A stretch of DNA of 64,000 bases from contig WPDH01000127.1 of the NCBI GenBank assembly GCA_019137255.1, forward strand, positions 26,725 through 90,724. The letters run 5' to 3'. Below, one piece after another: positions 55,985 through 64,000 of this stretch (positions within the stretch are counted from its first letter, which is position 1; each line of letters opens with the position of its first letter). A model generated the notes under the pieces. The model saw only the letters and a list, made by a program, of their open reading frames with translations. It ran no database searches and was not told the DNA's origin. Source of the DNA: Corinectria fuckeliana. Taxonomy: Eukaryota > Ascomycota > Sordariomycetes > Hypocreales > Nectriaceae. A program made the position numbers and the translations under genes.

Positions 55985-56400
55985 ACCATTGTGCTCCTGA
56001 GACGCTCACAGTCTGGAGTCTGGAGTCTGGAGTCGTGGGGATGTCGAGGGTAAAAGGGTAAAGGTGAATCGTGGTGTTGTTGGAAGCACTAAAGTAACAG
56101 TTGTACTTTAAGCTGGTCGAGGTTGGAGCCTTCGAGTGCCATAATCAGTGGTTGTCACCGGCGGGTTCAGTGGGTTCAGTGGGCACTCGCCCTGCAAGGG
56201 AGCTCGGGCCATGGACGCTTGGCTTGCCAGGTGATTTAAGGGTCCTGCAGCGTGTAAGATAACCATCTAATAGGGTTCCATGCATTAAGAATTCTATCTG
56301 ATACGCCCGAATACCTAAAGGACGACCAGCTACAGTAATAGGCTAAAAGTCTCCGTACACCCCCGCACTTACACTATCACCACTTTCAGCATCACAAACT
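55985..56400. promoter_or_regulatory. CLC promoter up to the edge of the AT-rich block
   Basis: About 415 bp upstream of the CLC start in normal GC-balanced DNA, with a short triple repeat (tctggagtctggagtctgga, about 56009-56033). Composition shifts to AT-rich at about 56,400. Confidence 0.5.
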
Positions 56401-56649
56401 TCAGAACATAATAAATCACTCAATTAATATGTATTATTAAAAAAAAAGATATCTCTAGATAGCCCTATTCTTGCTATTTAATATTGTGTATACTAGCCTT
56501 ATGCATAACATATAGCTTCTAAGCGGCACAGCATAAAGTTAATTAGCCTTAAAATCTACACCTAATCTAAGTGTGCCTACAAATCTTAGATATATCTAGC
56601 TAACTCTGTCTTATCTTTCTTGTTATCTTTTAATAGTATTATATAAGTG

Positions 56650-56820
56650 TAAGAGTTAGGGCAGTATACCTAACCTTTAATAGAAAGTCCTAGCTGTAAG
56701 GCTAAAAAGATTAAATAATTTGAGTAAGCTGCGTCACTTAATTGTGCTATATAACAGGTTATAAGAGAGCTCTCTTAGCGAGCTCTTAGCGAGCTCTCTG
56801 CTTAGCTGTACCCTTATAAT
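56650..56820 (+). repeat. Direct repeat, copy 1 (less mutated)
   Basis: 171-bp segment repeated at 57174-57344 with a constant offset of 524 bp. This copy keeps more G and C (for example gctgcgtcac, tagcgagctc). Confidence 0.85.
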
Positions 56821-57173
56821 TATCCCCCCCTCTTAACAGCATATCTTAGGCTGCTAGCTTATTAGTAGGCATAGCACAGCCTCTTCTGCTCTAGGCGTAA
56901 ACAGCCTCTTCTACACTATTATAGAGGGTCAGCCCCTATAAGGTTAGGAATATAACAACCCTATCACACCTATACATATATATGTTAGAGGGTGGCCCAG
57001 CTCCTAGGCCTAAGATAACTACTACTGTTAACCCTTAAGGCTTTAGTCGTAACAGGCAACTATATATATTTATCCTTATGAGCTTAGCGCCTATTATAGT
57101 TATAAGGTTTAGCAGGGATTTAAACTTATAACCTTCTGTATAGCACTAGACCTAATATGTACTTAAATAATTA

Positions 57174-57344
57174 TAAGAGTTAGAGTAGTATACCTAACCT
57201 TTAATAGAAAGTCCTAGCTATAAGGCTAAAAAGATTAAACAATTTAAGTAAGCTATATTACTTAATTATATTATATAATAGGTTATAAGAGAGCTCTCTT
57301 AGTAAGCTCTTAGTAAGCTCTCTGCTTAGCTGTACTCTTATAAT
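57174..57344 (+). repeat. Direct repeat, copy 2 (more mutated)
   Basis: Aligns without gaps to 56650-56820. By hand, about 17 of some 18 differences are G-to-A or C-to-T relative to copy 1 (gctatattac, tagtaagctc), the signature of RIP. Confidence 0.85.
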
Positions 57345-58741
57345 AAGAGTGTTATAAGTGTAATTTAGCCTTAAGTATTCTTTATATATACTTAATTAGG
57401 TTTAAGTTAGGAGAGTAAAAAGGCTAGTTAATATACTTAATATAGTGGGCTTCTAGCTAACTTTAAGTGCGCTTAGCTGTATAAATTTATATATTATCCT
57501 ATTAAAACTTTCTAGAGCTATTAATTAGAGAAAGAAGGCCTTATTTTATAAGAGTTAGTCTTACTAGAGTGTAAATATAAAGATTATAAAGGTAGGTATT
57601 AGTATATTATAAAGCTTCCACTTAATAAGTATTTAGCAAGTACTTATTTAGTATTCTTAAAAGGGCTGCTAGCCTACTATTTAGGCGAGCCTTAAGGTTA
57701 AGCCCTAAAGGCTTATATTAAGTGTTAATAGTATTAGCACTAACTATTACAATTACTCTCTCCCTTCTTAAGTCTTATCCTAAGGTGTTATTTTTTATTA
57801 TAAGAAGTTTATTATTTTCTTATACATATAGTAGTTTATTAACTATATAGAAATAATATAGCCTATTATTAAGTTTATTATAATCTAAGTGTTATATAAG
57901 CGGTTATCAGGCTATTATATAGGGGCCCACTTATTTTACACTCTAAATATTTACTTTAGGTTTTTATTTACCTTAAGTTTAGAATTTCTTCTTTCTTATA
58001 ACCTTCTTTAGAACTCTCTTATTTATAGTTAATATATTAGTTTTTTTATCTTAACTTTATATTTTTCCTTTTAATTAGTTCTTACCCTCTTAATATTATC
58101 TTTACCTACTTACTAAGTGTTTAGCTCTTATATACTAATATTAATCCTTAGAGTTATAGCTATAGTATTAGAGGAGTTTTATACCTAGGCTAAAGTTAAT
58201 TTCCCCTTCTTAGATAAGAAGTTTTCTAAAATACCTTCTAGTAGTATTCCCTACTCCTATTATATTTAACAGAAATACTATTCTTTTTTATATTCTTATA
58301 CTTATAGTTCTCTTATTTCCTGCTATACTATCTATAAAGCCTTAAATAAGTAATATAGCTAGGTATATATTATAAGTACTTAGTAAGCTATAAGCACTTA
58401 TACTAATTTTATAATAATAGATTTCTACTAAGTTAGTCCCTATAGTATAATAGTACTAGAACTTCCTTTACTATCTTTCTTACTATAACTAAAACAATAA
58501 GAAGAAGAGTATTTCTTCTGTTAGCTACTAGTATATTATTTATGCTATTTATACTATTACTACTATATAGTAAAACCTTATTAAGTTCACTAAGAACCCT
58601 ACAGGTATTTATATTTAAGGTAGTAATATATATTTATTTATATACTAGAAAGCAGTTACTTTCACCTAGATTTAAGCTTTATATACTAAGGTTAAATTTA
58701 GTTTAATTAACTATAAGAACTAGTTAGTTCTACAGGCTTAA

Positions 58742-59310
58742 CTAGTATTTATAACACTCTTATATCACTATAATAACTCTATCTTTTAACTCCTATTATT
58801 AGCCCTTTATACCTTAGCGGTCACTAAGTATATACCTACTATTAAGATATCTAATAAGAGTTCTACTTATACTTTCCCTAACGATTTTTCTAAGGCTATC
58901 TAGGCCTTTATTATTTAGTATTATAATAATAGGGCTCTTAAGCTATTTATTTCCTTTATAAGTATAGCACCTCTCTGCTATAATAACTAACCTGCTCTTA
59001 ACTGTTCTTATAATAATAAGAGCTTAATATATAGTAATAGCATATTTAGTGATTTCTCTTATCACAGTTTAGTCTATTCTTCAGCCTCTTCTTACACCTC
59101 TTATAGCTACTAGCTGCTTACTTAAGATCCTAAAGGAGAAGCTCTTACTTATTCTAAGGTAAAGCATATTATAGCTAAGTAGTAACACTTAGAGGAGGAA
59201 TAACTTTAGGAGTAGGCTTACTAAGAGCAGGATAAGAAGAATAATAAGAAGGAGAAAAAAGTCTAGCTCTATTATAGCAGTTAGGTTTATTATGCCCCTT
59301 CTTAGGCTTA
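58742..59310 (+). pseudogene. Decayed coding remnant of unknown element (plus strand)
   Basis: In one frame of the + strand the only stops I find are TAA and TAG, as expected if Gln codons CAA/CAG were changed by RIP. The stretch DPKGEALTYSKVKHIIAK (59126-59179) followed by Glu/Gln- and Lys-rich sequence (EEE, EQDKKNNKKEKK) looks like real protein and resembles in style the charged C-terminal tail of fungal pogo/Fot1-type transposases; no DDE residues could be identified, so the family is open. It runs opposite to the Gypsy remnant, so it is a separate element. Confidence 0.45.
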
Positions 59311-60099
59311 ATTATTTATTATTAGTTTAGTTTATAATTTAGTTTCTTTTATAGTTTTAAGCAGCTTTTATTTAAGGTTTTAGCAGTTTAGTTATTTAAG
59401 TTTATATTTAGATTAGAAGAAGATAAGTATTTATCATCTAGTTATTATTAGGTTTTTACCTATTATTAGAGATTCTTATTATCTTATTTCTTATATATAC
59501 ACTTTTATTATTAGTAATATTACTATACTACCTTTATTATATTTTCTAAGTGAATTATAAGTTCCTAAGTATTATATTCTACTAGCTATTCTATCTATTT
59601 TACTAAGTAGAAGATTTCTTCTCTTATTTTCTTATTTATAATAATTTTTTTAACTTTCTACTTATTCTCTTCTTCTTTAAGTTTTAAGAGAGTTATTAAG
59701 TGTTTATTAAGTATTTTATATATATCTTTCTATAGTTTAATAAGTAAGACTAAAAACATATTATACATCCTATAGTATTATTCTAGCAGGTAAACTTAAT
59801 AAGCTTATTTTCTAACTCTTTTAGCTATTATAACCTAGATAAACTTAAGTGCTAATTTCTTATATTTAAATTAGAAGTTATATATAGATAGTCCTACTAC
59901 TTATCCTACCTAGTATTCTTATTTAAGATATCTTTTATTATAATTCTTAGCTTAGGCTTTTATCACTTATTTCTAACACCTATAAGTCTTATTATATACT
60001 TAGTAAAAGGTTTTAATATGCTTAGTTACTTCTTATATAGTGGTTTTTAAGTATTATAATATATACTTTACTACCTTTAGGTAGTACCTATATAAGGCT

Positions 60100-62600
60100 T
60101 ATATTAAGAACATACTAATACTACTATATTAGCTATTATTATATATAAATTCTACTTCTAGTAATTATACTACCTATCTTTTAAGAGACTTTCTTATATA
60201 AATTCACAGATATTTCTTAATAGCCTAGTTTATTCTCTCTATCTAGCTATTAGTCTATAAGTAATATATAATAGATAGTTACTAATAGGTCGCCCTCTTA
60301 ATTATAAGATCCTTCTAAAATTAGCTTATAAGAAGCTTATCTCTATTACTTATAATCCTTTTAAGACTTCTAAACTTATATTCTACCTGCTTATAAAACA
60401 CTTACACTAATTAAGCTGTTATTATAGTCTTCTTATAGGAAATAAATATTATATATTTTATTATATAGTATATAATTACTAGAATTATATTATATTTCTT
60501 ACTATCTACTTATATACTATTTAGTAAACTTATAATAAAATCTATACTAATTTCTTAGAATAAGTATAATAGTATTAGGAGTGATTATAAGTATCTATAA
60601 GGCTTATACCTTAAGGTTTTTACCTCTTAGTATAGTTAGCAGCTAGTTATATACTTAGCTATATCTTCCCTAATCTTATTCTAATAAAACTTCTTACTAA
60701 TAAGTTTTAATATCTTTATAGTTCTTATATATCTTACTCTAAGATTATTATAATACTAGTATAAGATTTTAAGTCTTAACACCTCTTATACAGAAATTAC
60801 TAGTCTGCTCTTAAAAAATAAGATTTTATTCTAATTATAAAAGTAGTAACTTAGCTTACTAGCTGTTTATCACACTCTTACTAACTATTATTAACAAAAC
60901 TAATTATTAGCCTATAGTTCTCTAACTAGTTCTTCTAAGCATAGTAAGAGTTATAATAAGAATACTATTTTACTCTTTATAAGCTCTCTTATAATTTAGC
61001 ATAAGATATATTACTCTAGATTAATAATCCTAGCTCTAGTAGAGTCCTCTTAGCTTTCTTAATAAGCTGTTTCTTACTAAGTATTCTCTAACTACTCTTA
61101 GGTTACACCTGCTTATCTCTAGGCTTAGGTAACTATAAAGATAGACACTTCTTATATTTAACTTCTCTAGTCTTCCTAGAGAGTTTAGAATAAGAGGTGC
61201 CCCTTTTAGACTTATTATCTTACAGGGTCTCTAAGACTTACCTACACTACTTATATATATACTCTTATAGTTTTTATCTTACCTCTAATATTAGTAATTA
61301 TTTGTTATATATCTAGCAGCAAATCTTTAACTATCTATAGCTTTATTATAAAGATAGATAGTATATTATTATAGCTAACCTCACTCTTTATATAGTTAGA
61401 ACATCTTAATAGTCTATCTATAGGGTTTTAAATCCTAAGGTAGTATTTAATATTAAAGTTAAAAGATACTAACTTATATACCTAATAAGTAAGCCTTTCT
61501 TAAAAGTCTTATACTAGTATAGTAATTACTCTCTTAAGTACTATATAGTCTATTAGTAAAAGAAACCTATCTAAAAGTCTTAGTAGGTAGTAGCTTTAGT
61601 GCTTAAGGCTTTTAATAACAGCTAATAGCTCTTATTACTTTATATCTTACTATTACTTTATATTTATAAGCTTATATAACATATAAGTAATAAGTCTCTA
61701 TTAATTATTAAACAGTTATATTAAGATCCCTAAGATTACTTATAAGAATATATCTATTTCTACTTATATATGCTTAGTAGAGTCTTAATATTATAGAATA
61801 GTCACTAAGCAGAATACACACTTAAGAGTTTAAAATACTATTTTCTTCTTCTCTCTCTATTAAAACCTTTTAGCCCTTTTATCTTATTTTAGCTAGGCTG
61901 TTAAGAGGGTAGTAATTTTAGAGTACTTTATAATAAACTTCTAGTAAAAGTTATAAAATCCTTAAAAAACTTAAATATCTTTAACATTTTTTAGTATTAG
62001 CCACTTAGTGATTACATAGACTTTAAAGAGGTTTATTTTTAACCTCTCTTAGGTAATAATATACCCTAAGAACTTAACTTTTTATTAGTAAAATATATAT
62101 TTTAACAGCTTAGTATACAGTTAGAAGCTTTATAGTCTATAAAGTACCTTTTTAATATTCTTAGTATACTATTCTCTAGTTTTTAAGTATATAATAATAT
62201 TATCTAGGTATATAATACAGTAAGTATCTAGTAACTTAGTAAGCGCTTAGTAAATATATGCTTAGAATATAGCTAGAGTATTAGTTAATCTAAATAGTAT
62301 AATAATATATTTAAAGTGACTATATCTTATATAAAATATAGTTTTCTACTAGTTATTTAGCTTAATCTAGATATAATAATACATATTATAGATATTAATC
62401 TTTAAGATCTATTTTGCCCTAGATAATTAATCTAATAGATTACTAATTAATAGTAACAGATAATAGTTTTTTACTATAATAGTGTTAAGACTTTTATAGT
62501 TTATATAAATTTAGATTCCTCTATTCTTCTTTAGTATAAAAAAAATAGGTATACTAGCTTTACTTATAAAATATCTAATCTAACTATTTACTATATTCTT
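60100..62600 (-). mobile_element. Ty3/Gypsy retrotransposon pol remnant, RIP-inactivated
   Basis: Read on the minus strand. Reverse transcriptase is clear: IPIFFILKK near 62560, INYKSLNTIIVKN near 62490, a KTIFYIRYSHFKYIIILF block near 62320 and the catalytic word YLDN at 62210-62199, where YLDD is expected. RNase H follows (ELLAVIKSLKH, near 61640) and an integrase-like C-terminal word (IERIN...AIKKYL, near 60250). Order RT, RNase H, integrase defines Ty3/Gypsy. Stops interrupt every domain and the second catalytic Asp is Asn, so the element is dead. Gag would lie at higher coordinates, toward or past the window edge; no long terminal repeat was firmly identified. Confidence 0.8.
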
Positions 62601-64000
62601 AGTAATATATTTATAAATAACTTAAGCTTGCTTCTTATTAGTAAGATATATTTATCCTAGTAAAGGTTTTCTCTCTAGTTATAAGTTAATTAAGTGTTCT
62701 ACCCCTTCTAGTAGTAGTAGAGTTTTTAATACTTTCTTGCTAAAGGTTTCTCTTTCTAACTTTAGTTTAGCTAGTAAGATATTATCTTTTTATTCCTTTA
62801 AATCCTCTCTTAGAATAAGTATTAGCTACTTGTCTAGTAATAGTATACTATTAATATATATAATAAATACCTTTTTATTATCTTCTACTAAGCCCTTTAT
62901 AAAAGATATAAGGTCTTAGACTAAAACAGGTTTATAAGTCTATATACATATTTAGGTATTAATTATAATATCTTCTTCTCTTATCGCTTAGGTAGATAAA
63001 AGTAAGTTACTAGCCCCTTTTAGGTGTTATACTTCTATAAATAGCTTTCTTACTTTCTTAGGGAACTCTTAGTGATTTAGTAGGAAGAAGGTTAGCTAGT
63101 AGGCTAGCAGAAGAAGAGTAATTATCTTATTAAAGCTGGCTAGGTTTAGTACCTTCTAATCTAGATTAGACTTAAGACTTAACTTTTATACTAGTTACTA
63201 GCTAATAAGGTTAACTTGTGTATAAGTATTTATATCTATCTTAACTTCTTTTTTAGTAAATACTTATATAATAAGCACCTTACCTTATATAATTACTCTA
63301 ATTAGCACTAGCTTAAGTTTTAGTATAAGAGGTATAATAATTATTCTTATACCTACTTGTTTTCTAATAAGTTAATATTCTTAGGATAAGTTATAATAGC
63401 CTGTATAGCAGCTATATCTTAGGTGGCCTTCTTTTTGTTTAACTATCTTATAGTCTTTTAGGGTGCCTTATAATTTAAAACATAATATCTTTTTTTATTA
63501 TAATTATAGCAGGTAATCCCTCTAAGAAACTAACTTAATAAGCAGTTATCTACTGCTTATTATCTATTATTACTAGCTAGCTAAGGTCTTTTATTAGTTA
63601 ACTTATTAGTATTTTAAGTTCTTAACTCACTTAGAGGGTAAGTCTAACAGTCTGTTATTTAGGTCTTTTATAAACCCTCCTAAGTATTAGTAGAGCTGCT
63701 TCTCTTCTAGTTATTACTCTTTAAGTAGTTATTACCTTTAAGGTGTTATTATTACTATTAAGCTTTCTAAGCTAGCTCTCTTACCTTTAGGATATCTATT
63801 TATAGTCTTTAGAGCTCCTTTTTAACCCTAGTCTATAGTCTATAATAGTATTAGTATACTAAGACCTTATCTTTCTTAGGCTTCTTAGTACTAAGAGAGT
63901 TATAAATTAATCTCTATATATTAAAGTAGTCTATTAGTAACTACTTTACACCTTATTAGAGGTAGGTAAGGTTTTCCTATAGTTTAATTACTTACTATTT

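Larger units (their letters stand above)
56400..64000. mobile_element. AT-rich, RIP-mutated repeat island
   Basis: From about 56,400 to the right edge the DNA turns AT-rich (roughly a quarter to a third G+C by eye) and is dominated by TpA steps. Almost no frame exceeds 60 codons, and stops TAA/TAG crowd all frames. This is the picture left by repeat-induced point mutation (C-to-T changes mainly at CpA) in ascomycete transposons. Inside are decayed Gypsy pol sequence, another coding remnant and a direct repeat. The island continues beyond the window. No intact gene is present; a 60-codon frame at 62737-62919 lies antisense to the element and is not a gene. Confidence 0.88.

Noticed and set aside
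56620..56838. Candidate solo LTR bounded by TGTTA and TAACA
   Set aside because: The end words are short and common in AT-rich DNA, the second copy of the internal repeat lacks the right-hand end, and no target-site duplication was seen.
62737..62919. 60-codon open frame in the AT-rich island
   Set aside because: Ser/Leu/Ile-rich product from RIP-mutated DNA, antisense to the Gypsy element; no expected function.
1..64000. Biosynthetic gene cluster or defence system
   Set aside because: No polyketide synthase, NRPS, terpene cyclase, NLR, restriction, toxin or comparable gene is present; neighbours are unrelated housekeeping genes.

Overview
The window is nuclear DNA of a filamentous ascomycete (Pezizomycotina, probably a sordariomycete; I cannot name the species). 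The signs are short introns of about 45-100 bp with GTRNGT donors and CTAAC/CTGAC branch points, C-rich third codon positions, fungal-specific families (rhodopsin-domain membrane protein, Ser/Thr-rich GPI protein), and an AT-rich block with the marks of repeat-induced point mutation (RIP).

Region by region: RPF1 (-) and NOC3 (+), two ribosome-biogenesis genes, share a divergent promoter (0.8-4.3 kb). A lineage-specific protein with a 37-residue tandem duplication (-) and the RNase P/MRP subunit Pop3 (-, three exons) follow (4.8-8.3 kb). A nine-exon gene for a giant ubiquitin-specific protease of 2598 aa (+) fills 10.5-18.8 kb. Next come an uncharacterised two-exon protein (+), a PRCC-type protein (-), the TORC2 subunit Sin1/Avo1 (+) and an APH-like kinase (-) (21.3-28.8 kb). 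From 30 to 40 kb lie a rhodopsin-domain 7TM protein, a small GPI protein, an NFKBIL1-like protein (-), a C2H2 zinc-finger protein and a ZIP9-type metal transporter. A Cdc4/FBXW7-type F-box/WD40 protein, pyruvate dehydrogenase E1-alpha and DNA ligase I follow, all on +, then a CLC chloride transporter on - (44.4-56.0 kb). Exon boundaries for these genes were set by hand from splice signals and frame continuity; every spliced model except the lineage-specific gene at 4.8-6.4 kb has a well-supported reading frame to its stop.

From about 56.4 kb to the right edge the sequence changes abruptly to AT-rich, TpA-rich DNA with no usable reading frame. It holds the decayed pol of a Ty3/Gypsy retrotransposon (- strand, reverse transcriptase, RNase H and integrase recognisable), a second decayed coding remnant on +, and a 171-bp direct repeat whose two copies differ almost only by C-to-T and G-to-A changes.

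The genes are mostly unrelated housekeeping genes (ribosome assembly, ubiquitin turnover, TORC2 signalling, metabolism, replication, ion transport), not a cluster. I see no biosynthetic cluster, defence system or CRISPR array. The points most worth checking are a possible mitochondrial presequence from an upstream in-frame ATG of DNA ligase I, a Gln in place of the proton glutamate of the CLC protein, the RIP island, and a Cys-rich alternative C-terminus for the unknown gene near 5 kb.
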